From Chitinophagaceae bacterium (GTDB taxonomy: Bacteria > Bacteroidota > Bacteroidia > Chitinophagales > Chitinophagaceae): a stretch of 64,000 nucleotides of DNA. Under the pieces are notes generated by a model. It was not told the origin of the DNA and did not search any database. It saw only the letters and a program-made list of their open reading frames with translations. A program made the translations under genes and the position numbers. The DNA lies in contig JACMLY010000137.1 of the NCBI GenBank assembly GCA_014379345.1, forward strand, positions 124,001 to 188,000, in the 5' to 3' direction. Positions 53,942 through 63,335 of this stretch are shown here, in pieces. Each line of letters opens with the position of its first letter. Position 1 is the stretch's first letter.

Positions 53942-54487
53942 CTATCTTCCCCGAAAACTCTCTACGATGGTCATTTCATCTTCAATAATTTTCACGGTCT
54001 TCCAGGTGTCTACACTTTGTATTCTCACCAGGTATGCTGTTTTATCTCCAACAGTCACCTCTGTAACACCGGAAATTTCAAAATCGAGAAAATGGACTCT
54101 TACTTGTTTGCGTATTTCTTGTGGTAATAGTTTTTCCTCGTAATAACGGATAGTGTAATTCCAGTTTCCTCTCTTGTCATACCTTATCCTGTTTATTATA
54201 CCATTTGTGATACAATAGACATAGGTATGATTTTCAAAAGTATTAATGCGTAGGTCACTGACATCCCTGAAGTTCTTTTTGAAGTTCTTTAATACTTTGC
54301 CGCTTAAAGAACTCAGGTCAGTTGAATAGGCAGAACCCGTTGCAGGGCTTACAGATGAATCTGGTGCACCAATCTTCATTTTACTGTTAAAAGTGGGATC
54401 TGCACTTTGCTTTTGGGAATAACCAATAGATGCGACCAACATAATCTGTATAATTATGGCAGCGCGGTAAGAAAACTTTTTTTTCAT
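53942..54487 (-). CDS. Secreted PepSY-like protein of unknown function
   Basis: A 181-residue protein with a signal peptide (about 1-24, ending GYS-QK). After a Ser-rich linker, the section from about residue 60 (LKNFKKNFRDVSDLRINTF, VYCITNGIINRIRYDKRGNW, LPQEIRKQVRVHFLDFEISG) has the alternating helix/strand pattern of PepSY-like (BLIP-fold) periplasmic proteins of Bacteroidota. The family call is tentative. It is divergent from the sigma/anti-sigma operon with 221 bp between, so co-regulation is possible. Confidence 0.6.
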   Translation of the reverse strand: MKKKFSYRAAIIIQIMLVASIGYSQKQSADPTFNSKMKIGAPDSSVSPATGSAYSTDLSSLSGKVLKNFKKNFRDVSDLRINTFENHTYVYCITNGIINRIRYDKRGNWNYTIRYYEEKLLPQEIRKQVRVHFLDFEISGVTEVTVGDKTAYLVRIQSVDTWKTVKIIEDEMTIVESFRGR

Positions 54488-54708
54488 GATTAGGTTTTTT
54501 AATTGATGAATAAATGCTGGTGGTCTTCGAGTGCTGCTTTGTTCAGAAACTCATGCCGGATAATAGATATCGCTTATACTACGTAGTTATAATATTGATT
54601 GCTTACCTGTTTGTCGCTGTTCCTGTATAAATGGAAACAACAAAACAAAATTTTTTGAAAAATCTTCAGAAGTGGTATATTTATTCGAGCCTCTAATTTC
54701 CTCCCTGT

Positions 54709-55308
54709 ATGGCATTAAATCTGGTTTTGGAATCTGATATCATTGAAGGTCTGCAAAACGATGTTTCGAAGAGGCATCAATATGAGGATAGCCTGTATAA
54801 GCGATTCAGCTATTTTGTAGAAGAGGGCAAAAGAAAGTATTTTTTAACCCATGAAGATGCTTTTACAGCCTATTCAGACACTATAATAATAGTACTTGAA
54901 AATATCGTCAATAAGACTTTTCAGGGGCGTTCCTCCTTAAAAACTTATATATACCAGGTTTTTTCAAATAAATGTGTTGACCAGGTAAGAAAAAATACGA
55001 CTAACAAGAATGAAGTTCATAAGGCTTCAGACCTTTCGAAGGCTTTAGATGCGGTTTCTGACGCAACAAAAACGATCCTTCAGCGATTGATCGATAAAGC
55101 GGATACCGACCTGCTGAAGCAGCGACTGAATGCACTCGTAGGCAATTGCAGGCAAATGCTGCTACTTTCAGCGGACGGTTACAGTGATAAAGATATTGCA
55201 CAAATAATGGGTTTTAAAACATCCGCAGTGGCAAAAACAAGCCGGCTGAGATGTCTTGAAAAATTAAGACAATCATACAAGTCTCAAAATGATGAAACAG
55301 GAGTTTGA
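54709..55308 (+). CDS. ECF-like sigma factor
   Basis: A 199-residue sigma-70 family protein. Region 2 is recognisable at about residues 20-100 (LTHEDAFTAYSDTIIIVLENI, GRSSLKTYIYQVFSNKCVDQVRK) and region 4 at about 135-190 (ALVGNCRQMLLLSADGYSDKDIA, SAVAKTSRLRCLEKLRQS). It overlaps the next gene by 20 bp, so translation is coupled to a membrane protein that probably holds it inactive. No Zn-binding anti-sigma motif is seen in the pair. Confidence 0.85.
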   Translation: MALNLVLESDIIEGLQNDVSKRHQYEDSLYKRFSYFVEEGKRKYFLTHEDAFTAYSDTIIIVLENIVNKTFQGRSSLKTYIYQVFSNKCVDQVRKNTTNKNEVHKASDLSKALDAVSDATKTILQRLIDKADTDLLKQRLNALVGNCRQMLLLSADGYSDKDIAQIMGFKTSAVAKTSRLRCLEKLRQSYKSQNDETGV

Positions 55309-56041
55309 ATACATAGATGATTACTTTAAAGGATTGCTCAAAGGAGAAGAAAGGAAAATCTTCGAGCAAAGACTTGTCGATGAACCTGGATTTGCGGAGG
55401 AAGTGGCTTTTTATGTAAGTGCCCATGGCGCAGCCAGGGATCTTGTTCATGAAGAAAAGCGGAACAGGTTCAGAGAGATACCCGTTCAATCTTTTAACAA
55501 TGGAAACCCGGTAATAAGAAAATGGTTGCCGTACGTAGCGGCGGCAGTTTTTATCGGGGTAATAATTCTGGTGAGCTTGTTTTATTTTACTGGTTCATCC
55601 CCTAAAGAATTGCCACATCAGCTGGCGCATCAATATGTGGCGAAAGAGTTTACAAGACTAGGAGTTCCTATGAGTACTGCCGGCGATAGCCTTCAACAAG
55701 GCATTAATTTATATAATGAGGGCAAACCGGAACAGCTTCAGCAGGCGCTGATCGTATATGAGCATCTCATCCAAAACGATTCTGCAAATAACCTTGCCCT
55801 TAAATACGCAGGGCTGGTTTCTCTTCGACTCAAACAATATGATAGTGCCTTCGCCTACTTTCAAAGCCTGGCCAACATCCCTGATCTTTTTTCGAATCCG
55901 GGCAAATTTTATTCGGCTATTACTATTCTTGAACGAAATCGTCCTGAAGATATCCCAAGGGCAAAAAAATTGCTTCAGGAGGTGGTCAGAGATAACCTGG
56001 AAGGAAGGGAAACCGCCGAGGAATGGCTTAAGAGATGGTAA
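55289..56041 (+). CDS. Membrane protein with TPR region, likely anti-sigma partner
   Basis: A 250-residue bitopic protein. The cytosolic N-terminus (residues 1-73: YIDDYFKGLLKGEERKIFEQ, RLVDEPGFAEEVAFYVSA) resembles anti-sigma domains lacking a zinc motif; one membrane helix lies at about 75-96; the periplasmic part has TPR-like helices (about 125-230, ALIVYEHLIQNDSANNLALK, AFAYFQSLANIP). The start overlaps the sigma gene by 20 bp. A TPR sensor outside and a sigma-binding domain inside suggest transmembrane signalling. Another ATG at 55292 is equally possible as start. Confidence 0.7.
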   Translation: MMKQEFEYIDDYFKGLLKGEERKIFEQRLVDEPGFAEEVAFYVSAHGAARDLVHEEKRNRFREIPVQSFNNGNPVIRKWLPYVAAAVFIGVIILVSLFYFTGSSPKELPHQLAHQYVAKEFTRLGVPMSTAGDSLQQGINLYNEGKPEQLQQALIVYEHLIQNDSANNLALKYAGLVSLRLKQYDSAFAYFQSLANIPDLFSNPGKFYSAITILERNRPEDIPRAKKLLQEVVRDNLEGRETAEEWLKRW

Positions 56042-56088
56042 CCTTGGTGCCATTCTCAGAACTGCATTCATTCATCGTTCTGCTAATT

Positions 56089-57369
56089 TCATCCCAATTC
56101 AGGATATAATGGAAATTTTTGCATAAAACCATTCACGGCCTTTGCGAGGCTGTCAAGTTTATGGTCGTCGTCAGCATTTCTTAATGCCTCATCAATATAA
56201 TCCACAATAATAGCCATATGTTCTTCCTTCATTCCCCGGGTGGTTACAGCTGGCACACCAACCCGGATTCCGGAAGTGACAAATGCCGATTTATCATCAT
56301 AGGGCACCATGTTCTTGTTCACGGTAATATCTGCTTTCCCTAATATCTGCTCTGCTTTTTTTCCGCTTATGCTTTTGTTCCGCAAATCAATTAACAATAA
56401 ATGATTGTCTGTACCGCCCGACACAATCTCGAATCCCCTGTCTATAAAAGATCTTGCCATTGTCTGTGCATTTTGCACAATCTGTTTGGCATACACTGTA
56501 AATTCTTCTGTAAGCGTTTCTCCAAATGCAATGGCCTTCGAGGCAATAACATGTTCTAAAGGCCCACCCTGGATACCCGGAAAGACGGCCATGTCTATCA
56601 GGTTGCTCATCATTCTTGTATTTCCTTTCGCATCTTTCAGTCGAAATGTATTTTCGGCGTCCTTTTTCATTAATATCAGTCCTCCTCTTGGTCCCCTCAG
56701 TGTTTTGTGTGTGGTAGAAGTCACAAAATGGCAATGTTCAAAGGGTGAATCAAGCAAACCTTTGGCGATGAGGCCCGCCGGATGCGCTATATCGCACAAT
56801 ACGAACGCATTGACTGAATCGGCAATATTCCTGATCCGGGCGTAATCCCACTCACGGCTATAAGCTGAAGCGCCACAAATAATGAGTGTAGGTTTTTCTT
56901 CTCTCGCTTTTTTTTCCAACATTTCATAATCGACCAGGCCATTTTCTTTTTTTACTCCATAGGATATAGCCTCATATAACTTTCCCGAAAAATTAACCGG
57001 CGAACCATGGGTAAGATGACCACCCATGCTCAGGTCAAGTCCAAGAATTTTATCACCCGGTCGCAGGATGGCCAGCATTACTGCAGCATTAGCCTGAGCA
57101 CCGGAATGGGGTTGTACATTGGCATAATCACAATTAAATACCTGTTTAATACGATCAATGGCCAGTTGCTCGGTTTGATCTACAATTTCGCATCCGCCAT
57201 AATATCTCCGTCCCGGATATCCCTCTGCATATTTATTGGTCATTACATTGCCCATGGACTGAACTACCTGTAAAGAAGCAAAATTTTCAGAAGCGATCAA
57301 TTCAATTCCACGACGCTGGCGTTCCAGTTCCTGCCTGATGAGATCAAAAACGACGGTATCTTTTTGCAT
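56089..57369 (-). CDS. glyA: Serine hydroxymethyltransferase
   Basis: GlyA interconverts serine and glycine, charging tetrahydrofolate with one-carbon units. The 426-residue PLP enzyme has the family start [11 protein letters not shown], the substrate loop [13 protein letters not shown], and the Schiff-base lysine in [15 protein letters not shown] (about residue 227). Length is normal. It converges on the anti-sigma gene with 47 bp between, so the two share a short 3' region. No promoter is clearly visible. Confidence 0.96.
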   Translation of the reverse strand: MQKDTVVFDLIRQELERQRRGIELIASENFASLQVVQSMGNVMTNKYAEGYPGRRYYGGCEIVDQTEQLAIDRIKQVFNCDYANVQPHSGAQANAAVMLAILRPGDKILGLDLSMGGHLTHGSPVNFSGKLYEAISYGVKKENGLVDYEMLEKKAREEKPTLIICGASAYSREWDYARIRNIADSVNAFVLCDIAHPAGLIAKGLLDSPFEHCHFVTSTTHKTLRGPRGGLILMKKDAENTFRLKDAKGNTRMMSNLIDMAVFPGIQGGPLEHVIASKAIAFGETLTEEFTVYAKQIVQNAQTMARSFIDRGFEIVSGGTDNHLLLIDLRNKSISGKKAEQILGKADITVNKNMVPYDDKSAFVTSGIRVGVPAVTTRGMKEEHMAIIVDYIDEALRNADDDHKLDSLAKAVNGFMQKFPLYPELG

Positions 57370-57715
57370 GTATGGGTTTTAAGATGTTGAATAAATAACA
57401 CGAAATACAATCAGCCTTCATTAAGTTTGGTATAAAAAAACAGGGCGACGTTTTTAGCTTTGATATAACTAATAAATGACCACTTGAGCGAAACTGCACA
57501 AAAACATTCACCAGACGGCTGATCAAAAACCAAAGCGTGCCATAAAATCCCGGCAAAAATAAACATAGGCCACTTTCTTCCAAGTTTTTTATCGATCATT
57601 TAATTAGTCAAAATTCCCTATTTTCACACCGCTTTGTAGACGCGTAGTGAACTGTGAAGGTATGATTGATAGCATTGCCGATGCTGTCATAATGTGAGTG
57701 ACAAACACTAAACAA
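57370..57715. other. Intergenic stretch between glyA and the nucleotidyltransferase
   Basis: About 350 bp separate the divergent genes. Short minus-strand frames at 57411-57599 (62 codons) and 57344-57583 overlap in different phases and lack family-like sequence or start signals. No hairpin or RNA gene was recognised. The region presumably carries the promoters of both genes. Confidence 0.5.
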
Positions 57716-58714
57716 ATGAAAGCAATCATTCCGGTAGCTGGTGCAGGAACCAAGTTACGTCCCCATACTTATACTCAACCCAAGGCTCTTATACCCTTAG
57801 CAGGAAAAACCATTTTAAGTATTATCGTCGACCAGTTAAAAGAAGCTGGTATCAACGACTTTATATTTGTTGTGGGATACCTGGGGGATAAGATAAAAGA
57901 TTACGTACAGGAAAAGTATCCCGACCTGAATTCTCATTTTATTAATCAGAGCGAACGTCAGGGCATCGGCCACGCCATTCAATTAACAAGGAATATTGTG
58001 GGCGATGATGAAATGTTTATTGTTTTGGGAGACACGATCTGCGAATATAGTGTGGCTGAAATTTTGGAAATACCCCATTCGGTACTCGGCGTAAAGCGGG
58101 TTGATGATCCGCGCGATTTTGGAGTGGCTGAAATTGGCGACGACGGATTTATCGTAAGGGTTGTGGAAAAACCCCAGATTCCAAAATCGAATATGGCATT
58201 GGTAGGTGTTTACCGCATTAAGGAAACATCAATGCTATTCGAGTGCCTTGAGAACAATATCCGGAACCAGGTGAAGAGCCGGGGAGAATTTAGCATCACA
58301 GATGCGCTGGAATGTATGATTGAGAAAGGTGCCGTTTTTAAATCTTTCAAAGTGATGAATTGGTTCGACTGTGGTAAAAAGGAAACCTTGTTGGTATCGA
58401 ATGCTACTTTACTGAAGAAGTTTGGCGGAATCATCTCGCCCGAACATAGTTTCGAAAATACAATTGTAATTCCTCCTGTCAGTATTGCTACCGGGTGCGA
58501 TATAAAGAATTCCATCATCGGTCCAAATGTTACCATTGGCGAACAGACCACCATCAATTACTCAATCATTAAAGACTCTATTATAGGAGCGTTTGCAGAC
58601 CTTTACGATATCGTACTTACACAATCGCTGATAGGCAGCGATACCGAAATAAAAGGAGAGAGCCGGAGCTTAAACATAGGGGATAACACTGAGATCGATT
58701 TGGGGGAATCATGA
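57716..58714 (+). CDS. Sugar-1-phosphate nucleotidyltransferase
   Basis: A 332-residue nucleotidyltransferase of the RmlA/GlmU-like type. The N-terminal Rossmann-like domain starts MKAIIPVAGAGTKLRPHTYT and has KALIPLAGK and the GDTICEY metal-site segment; the C-terminal part (about 245-332) has hexapeptide-like repeats (SIIGPNVTIGEQTTINYSII) forming a left-handed beta-helix. It probably makes a nucleotide sugar for surface glycans. The ATG at 57716 gives the standard start; a GTG six codons upstream is possible. The substrate sugar cannot be told from sequence alone. Confidence 0.88.
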   Translation: MKAIIPVAGAGTKLRPHTYTQPKALIPLAGKTILSIIVDQLKEAGINDFIFVVGYLGDKIKDYVQEKYPDLNSHFINQSERQGIGHAIQLTRNIVGDDEMFIVLGDTICEYSVAEILEIPHSVLGVKRVDDPRDFGVAEIGDDGFIVRVVEKPQIPKSNMALVGVYRIKETSMLFECLENNIRNQVKSRGEFSITDALECMIEKGAVFKSFKVMNWFDCGKKETLLVSNATLLKKFGGIISPEHSFENTIVIPPVSIATGCDIKNSIIGPNVTIGEQTTINYSIIKDSIIGAFADLYDIVLTQSLIGSDTEIKGESRSLNIGDNTEIDLGES

Positions 58715-58881
58715 TAAGATGACGAATTTTTCTTCCCGCTTGCTTGTCTTGTGCACTTTTTTACTGTAACTTCCTGTACGATATGCAACATTTTTAATTA
58801 TTGCATTGTCCTTACTGGTACTGCAGCGGTAAAAAATGGTGATGAGTGGAAAGAAATTAATCATTGCTTTAAACCTGTGAA

Positions 58882-59286
58882 ATGAGAATCTCTAAAAAAC
58901 TCCTGTTAATCTTTTCTTTATTACCCCTGGCTTTGATGACCAAAGCAAATCATGGTAAGGATGGAAAAGCAGAACCTGCTTTACAAGGATCTGTTTCTGA
59001 TGCTGTGACCAAAAAGCCGCTCAAAGGAGTTACCATTTCAATCACCTCCTCTAAAATGAATGGCGAAAAAGAATTTGTCACGGATGCTTCCGGATCTTTC
59101 AAAGCTTGCCAGATCCCTGCCGGTGAAGTAACCATTATTTTAGAAAAAAAAGGGTACAAGACCTACAGACGGGAAGGGGTTGTTTTGAAAGAAGGAATGA
59201 GCATAAAACTAAGTTTCGATATCAAATCTGAAGAAGAAGAGGGTGAAGTATTTCATCCATTATTGAGAATGATGGAAGGCCGGTAA
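58882..59286 (+). CDS. Secreted carboxypeptidase-regulatory-like domain protein
   Basis: A 134-residue protein with a signal peptide (about 1-22) and one carboxypeptidase-regulatory-like (PF13620/PF13715-type) beta-sandwich: LQGSVSDAVTKKPLKGVTI, DASGSFKACQIPAGEVTII, KKGYKTYRREGVVLKEG. This domain is usually at the N-terminus of TonB-dependent receptors; here it stands alone. A Glu-rich C-terminus follows. A strong terminator lies just after the stop. The function is unknown; a surface-binding role is likely. Confidence 0.8.
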   Translation: MRISKKLLLIFSLLPLALMTKANHGKDGKAEPALQGSVSDAVTKKPLKGVTISITSSKMNGEKEFVTDASGSFKACQIPAGEVTIILEKKGYKTYRREGVVLKEGMSIKLSFDIKSEEEEGEVFHPLLRMMEGR

Positions 59287-59305
59287 AACTAATTACTTAA
59301 AAATG

Positions 59306-59341
59306 AAAAGCGATCCCGCGTTTGCGGGATCGCTTTTTTTT
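59306..59341. terminator. Strong terminator after the regulatory-like domain gene
   Basis: AAAAGCGATCCCGC-gttt-GCGGGATCGCTTTT is an exact 14-bp stem with flanking A and T runs. It can serve both this gene and the convergent gene ending at 59400. Confidence 0.92.
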
Positions 59342-59399
59342 ATTGTAGCATCCCAAAATTACATGGCTGAGAATAGCCATGTGTCGCACATAAGAAACT

Positions 59400-60299
59400 T
59401 TAATCCATATCGATTTTAAGATCACCGTTCTGTTTTTTAATCGTCATCTTCTCTTTTTTAAAATACTTTTTGTACCTGTTTGTTATTTCAGCCGATTGCT
59501 TCTTTCCATTTATAGTAAGTTCGCCCTGTCTGTACTCTATGGTATAATCCTGGTTAGTGATTATCAATCCATCCGTTTCCATGGTATAGATCATTTCCTG
59601 GTATCCCTTTAACTCCTCCTTAGCCCTGTCGATGTCTGCATGTGCCTTTGTCATTGTTTCTTTCAAATCCAGTTTTTCCAATTTCAACTCTTCTGTAACC
59701 TTGCTCATTTCTTTTTTTACATTCTCCATTTCTTTTTGCATCTCTTCCATATTGAGTTTTTTCATTTCTTCCATCTCTTTTTGCCATTCTTTTTTCTGTA
59801 GTTGTTCATCCACTTCCAACCGGGCTTTCTGAAGCTCCTGCTTTATTTTTTCCATATCTATTTTCGATATGCTGTTCCTCGCGGTTTCCAAATCCTTCTC
59901 GATTTTGCTAAAGTCAATTTTACGAAGTGATTCCTCCACTTCTTTTCCAATCTTTTCCATGTCGATTCTTTTGAAGGCCTCCTCAGCCTGCAGCGTAATC
60001 TTTTGAAAGTCTATTTTCTTCATCGCATCTTCTACGTCCAGCCGGATCTTGTCCCAATTCTTATTTTTTAATTCCTCCAATTGTTTTTTGGCTTCGTCTA
60101 ATTGGCGTAATTCTTTATCTAGATCTTTATCTCCGGTTTGTTTTTTCGAAGGTATTGTGTCCTTTGCTCGTTCTTTACTACCCGGATGATGTCCGGGGCT
60201 TCCAGCCCAGGCCATTAAGGCTACTGATGCCATAAAAATTATGATTGTAACCATTACTGTAAAAGCAACACGAAAACGGGGATGAATTTTAATTTGCAT
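59400..60299 (-). CDS. Membrane-anchored coiled-coil protein with 16-residue repeats
   Basis: A 299-residue protein with a membrane anchor at about residues 12-32, then a long Glu/Lys-rich helical region to about residue 240. Within it the words KKIDFQKI, KRIDMEKI, RKIDFSKI and SKIDMEKI recur, mostly 16 residues apart, with VEESLRK/AEEAFKR between; this suggests an extended repetitive coiled coil. The C-terminal 60 residues (DYTIEYRQGELTINGK) look like a small beta domain. It faces the periplasm if the helix is a signal anchor. I know no function; similar proteins occur beside sigma/anti-sigma genes in Bacteroidota. Confidence 0.75.
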   Translation of the reverse strand: MQIKIHPRFRVAFTVMVTIIIFMASVALMAWAGSPGHHPGSKERAKDTIPSKKQTGDKDLDKELRQLDEAKKQLEELKNKNWDKIRLDVEDAMKKIDFQKITLQAEEAFKRIDMEKIGKEVEESLRKIDFSKIEKDLETARNSISKIDMEKIKQELQKARLEVDEQLQKKEWQKEMEEMKKLNMEEMQKEMENVKKEMSKVTEELKLEKLDLKETMTKAHADIDRAKEELKGYQEMIYTMETDGLIITNQDYTIEYRQGELTINGKKQSAEITNRYKKYFKKEKMTIKKQNGDLKIDMD

Positions 60300-60407
60300 A
60301 GCTATATTTTAAAACGGTGAGTAAATACGATTGTCTTCGTATAAAAATACGATAGATTTCGTAAAATGTTGCAAAAGCCATTTTTTTTGTGAAAAAAGGA
60401 GTATGAT

Positions 60408-60956
60408 CTATACGAGCGGAAAGACTGCAGTACAGGCTGGTTCCCATTGCAAACCGGTATGCTTCATTAAGGTAATGCCGCGTGCAGGAAATGATGCCTG
60501 GTATTTTTTATGTTTGAAATATTCCCAGGCGGTATTGAAATCATTCTTGTGAAGATCCCTGTTTGCGATGGTGATATGTGCGTGAAATTGCCTTATTGAT
60601 TCTTTAATGGAAAATAACGGATTTTTTAGCAGAGCGTTTTGAAGAGCGGTCGCAAGGATAGTTAAATGATCCGATTGTTTAACATGAACAAAAATCACCC
60701 TGGGTTTGAAGGAACCAAAATCTGTAAGCTCAATTAAGAAGCTTTCCTGATTATTGCTGAACTCTTTTAAATTGTTTTCCAGAAGAAATTGAAAATCTTT
60801 GTTCATCCAGAATGGACTTATCAGCGTTATATGTGCCGGAGATTTTAAAGCTGCGATGCAACCAAAACGATCCCTCATAAAATGCTTCCATTGCAATATT
60901 TTTTCGTTCACTTCTCCCGGAGCTAAAATGGCGATATAATACATCGCGCTACTCAT
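60408..60956 (-). CDS. 2'-5' RNA ligase-like 2H phosphoesterase
   Basis: A 182-residue member of the 2H phosphoesterase family. The two H-x-T/S motifs are HIT in SPAHITLISPF (about residue 42) and HIT in FHAHITIANRDL (about residue 124), 82 residues apart as expected for the symmetric fold. Members open or join 2'-5' RNA or cyclic nucleotide bonds; the natural substrate in bacteria is mostly unknown. It stands alone before a repeat. Confidence 0.85.
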   Translation of the reverse strand: MSSAMYYIAILAPGEVNEKILQWKHFMRDRFGCIAALKSPAHITLISPFWMNKDFQFLLENNLKEFSNNQESFLIELTDFGSFKPRVIFVHVKQSDHLTILATALQNALLKNPLFSIKESIRQFHAHITIANRDLHKNDFNTAWEYFKHKKYQASFPARGITLMKHTGLQWEPACTAVFPLV

Positions 60957-61012
60957 TGGTCATTTCGCGCATCATTACATAGTATCCGGCAAATCTCCAT
61001 ACTGAATGCCAT

Positions 61013-61080
61013 TTTCCAGCCACGAATTCCACGGATCATCACGAAAATTCGTGGTAATCCGTGGAATTCGTGGCTGGAAA
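61013..61080. repeat. GCCACGAATT inverted repeat
   Basis: TTTCCAGCCACGAATTCCAC (from 61013) continues to about 61045 and pairs with 61048-61080 (ending GAATTCGTGGCTGGAAA). The stem is about 30 bp with few mismatches. It lies at the 3' end of the ABC permease gene. Confidence 0.85.
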
Positions 61081-61089
61081 TATCAGGGA

Positions 61090-62403
61090 TCAGCTCCTTT
61101 TGAATGCCCATTTCATCATTTCTTTCCAGGAACCTTTTTTGCCATACATGAGAATGCCTGTGCGATAAATCCTTCCTGCAAGCCAGGTGCAAAAAAGGAA
61201 AAACAGAATCAGCAAGGCCATGGATAAGAATAATTCAGTCCAGGGTACGCCGAAAGGTATCCGCCCAAGCATTACAATAGGCGATGTAAGCGGAAAAAGG
61301 CTGCCAAATAATGCCAGTCCGCTATTGGGATCCTGGATGGCTTTGGTAAGAATTACAAATCCAAGAATAATTGGCATCATTACGGGGAAAACCAATTGCT
61401 GTGCTTCCTGCTGATCTTCGCTGACGCTCCCTATCGCTGCAAAAAGAGAGGCGTACATTAAATACCCACCCAGGAAATAAAACAGAAAACAAAATAGCAA
61501 CAACCCGACAGGAATGGACTGCAGCCCTTCTGTAATTTTAGAGATCATACTTACATCACTTGCCATAGGAACTCCCTCAGTTCCTGTTTGAGGTATTTGC
61601 CCGGTTAGTGACGGGAATAGTAAGGGGACAGTAAATTGCAGCAACCCGATCAAAACAATCCATATAATAAATTGTGTTATTCCTACTGCGCCTATACCGA
61701 TTATTTTTCCCATCATTAATTGAAATGGTTTCACTGAACTGATGATGACCTCCGAAATGCGATTCGTCTTTTCTTCCATAACACCGCGCATCACCATACT
61801 TCCATAGATCAGCAGGATCATATAAATAAGGATACCCGCAGCGAATGCCACGGCATATGCTACGCCCTCCACACTTTTCTTTTCGCCATTGCCTGAGTCA
61901 AGCGTATTTGGTATACTGATATCAGATTTTATTGATTCGTATTTTTGGGGATCGATATTTTCATTGTTCAATCGTTTCTGTTCGATAGCCTTATCAACCT
62001 TATTTTCGATCTTTTTCTTTACATTGAGGCTAATCGCTGATTGGCTTTGCAATTGTATTTTGTCAGGATGACTGATATCTAACGCGGGAATATATAATAA
62101 GGCAGAATAGCCCTTGTCATCATACTCCTTTTTAAAAGACTCAAATGTTTCATTTTGGATTAGATCGTAGGTAATCGATGATTTTTGATCCGACCCTATT
62201 TTGCCATTGAATAGCTGAGCTTCATCTATCACCGCAATTTTTTCCTTCTCACTTGTGTCGCTGACCGCTACAGCTATGATTGCGGCGTAAAAAGCGATGA
62301 TCACGATCGGTACTAAAATGGTCGTTAACAGGAACGATCTTTTCCTAACCCTCGTTAAGTATTCTCTTTGTATGATCAATAAAATTTTGTTCATAAATTC
62401 CAT
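61090..62403 (-). CDS. ABC-2 exporter permease, NatB-like
   Basis: A 437-residue permease with one N-terminal helix (about 22-46), a large hydrophilic segment (about 47-175) outside the membrane, and then five or six helices, including MILLIYGSMVMRGVMEEKTNRISEVI. This layout matches NatB-type ABC-2 permeases for sodium or other export. Its ATG overlaps the ATPase stop (TAATG), so translation is coupled. The exported substrate cannot be read from sequence. An ATG three codons later (MNKILLIIQREY) is an alternative start. Confidence 0.88.
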   Translation of the reverse strand: MEFMNKILLIIQREYLTRVRKRSFLLTTILVPIVIIAFYAAIIAVAVSDTSEKEKIAVIDEAQLFNGKIGSDQKSSITYDLIQNETFESFKKEYDDKGYSALLYIPALDISHPDKIQLQSQSAISLNVKKKIENKVDKAIEQKRLNNENIDPQKYESIKSDISIPNTLDSGNGEKKSVEGVAYAVAFAAGILIYMILLIYGSMVMRGVMEEKTNRISEVIISSVKPFQLMMGKIIGIGAVGITQFIIWIVLIGLLQFTVPLLFPSLTGQIPQTGTEGVPMASDVSMISKITEGLQSIPVGLLLFCFLFYFLGGYLMYASLFAAIGSVSEDQQEAQQLVFPVMMPIILGFVILTKAIQDPNSGLALFGSLFPLTSPIVMLGRIPFGVPWTELFLSMALLILFFLFCTWLAGRIYRTGILMYGKKGSWKEMMKWAFKRS

Positions 62404-63335
62404 TAAGAGTTTAAGGTTTGAAACTTCCTGCTCACAGAAGTTCCTTCTACAAGTCTTATAAAAATATCATTAAGAGAAGGTAGGATCTCATTAAAAGCAG
62501 TCACATTGATGTTTTGATCAATAAAAAATCGTAGAACATCGTTCGATCTGAATTCTTCATTGATTTTGACGATCAGTCCTCCGTTACTATGACCGATCAC
62601 TTCAAAAAAAGCAGATGAATTGTGATGCGGAATTTCTTCTAGGCCAAGATGGAAAAGGTTTTCTTTGAACTGTTGTTTTACCTCGGCCACCCCGCCATCT
62701 AATATCTTCTGGCCTTTGTTTACAAGGATAATATGATCGCAGATTTCTTCTACCTGTTCCATTCTGTGCGTACTGAAAATGATGCTGCATCCTCTTTTGG
62801 CGAGTTGATAAATTTCATCTTTGATGAGGTTCGCGTTTACAGGATCCAGCCCACTGAATGGCTCGTCGAGTATAATCAGTTTTGGTTCATGTAACACCGT
62901 AGTAACAAATTGTAACTTCTGGCTCATTCCCTTACTGAGGTCTTCTACTTTTTTATTCCACCAGCTTTCCATCCCGAATTTGATAAACCATTCCTTTACT
63001 TTTCTTGTGGCATCTGTTTTTGTGAGTCCTTTTAACCTGGCCAGGTAAATGGCCTGTTCGCCGATCTTCATTTTTTTATACAGTCCCCTCTCCTCGGGCA
63101 TGTAACCGATACGGGTAACATCGTTTATGGGATCAAATTTTCGCCCGTCGAGCAGTATTTCTCCTTCATCCTGGAAAAAAATACCAGTTATCATGCGTAG
63201 TAAGGTGGTTTTACCGGCTCCATTGGGTCCCAACAAGCCAAAGATGCTCCCCTGTTCTACTGTAAAACTAATATCGTCTACTGCCTTTTGAGTTGCGTAA
63301 TATTTTTTAAGATTTCTGACCTCAAGAATTTTCAT
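62403..63335 (-). CDS. ABC transporter ATP-binding protein, NatA-like
   Basis: A 310-residue ABC ATPase with Walker A GPNGAGKTTLLRM (about residues 38-50), signature LSKGMSQKLQF, Walker B KLIILDEPFSGLDPV and the H-loop STHRMEQV. The C-terminal 90 residues form the accessory domain common to ABC-2 exporters. It overlaps the permease gene by 1 bp. The start codon lies at the edge of an 81-bp tandem duplication (63333 onwards), so the leader and start region have been copied upstream. Confidence 0.93.
   Translation of the reverse strand: MKILEVRNLKKYYATQKAVDDISFTVEQGSIFGLLGPNGAGKTTLLRMITGIFFQDEGEILLDGRKFDPINDVTRIGYMPEERGLYKKMKIGEQAIYLARLKGLTKTDATRKVKEWFIKFGMESWWNKKVEDLSKGMSQKLQFVTTVLHEPKLIILDEPFSGLDPVNANLIKDEIYQLAKRGCSIIFSTHRMEQVEEICDHIILVNKGQKILDGGVAEVKQQFKENLFHLGLEEIPHHNSSAFFEVIGHSNGGLIVKINEEFRSNDVLRFFIDQNINVTAFNEILPSLNDIFIRLVEGTSVSRKFQTLNS

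Noticed and set aside
57411-57599. 62-codon minus-strand frame upstream of glyA
   Set aside because: It has an ATG and one hydrophobic patch, but an overlapping frame of similar size in another phase, no ribosome site and no recognisable family argue against a gene.
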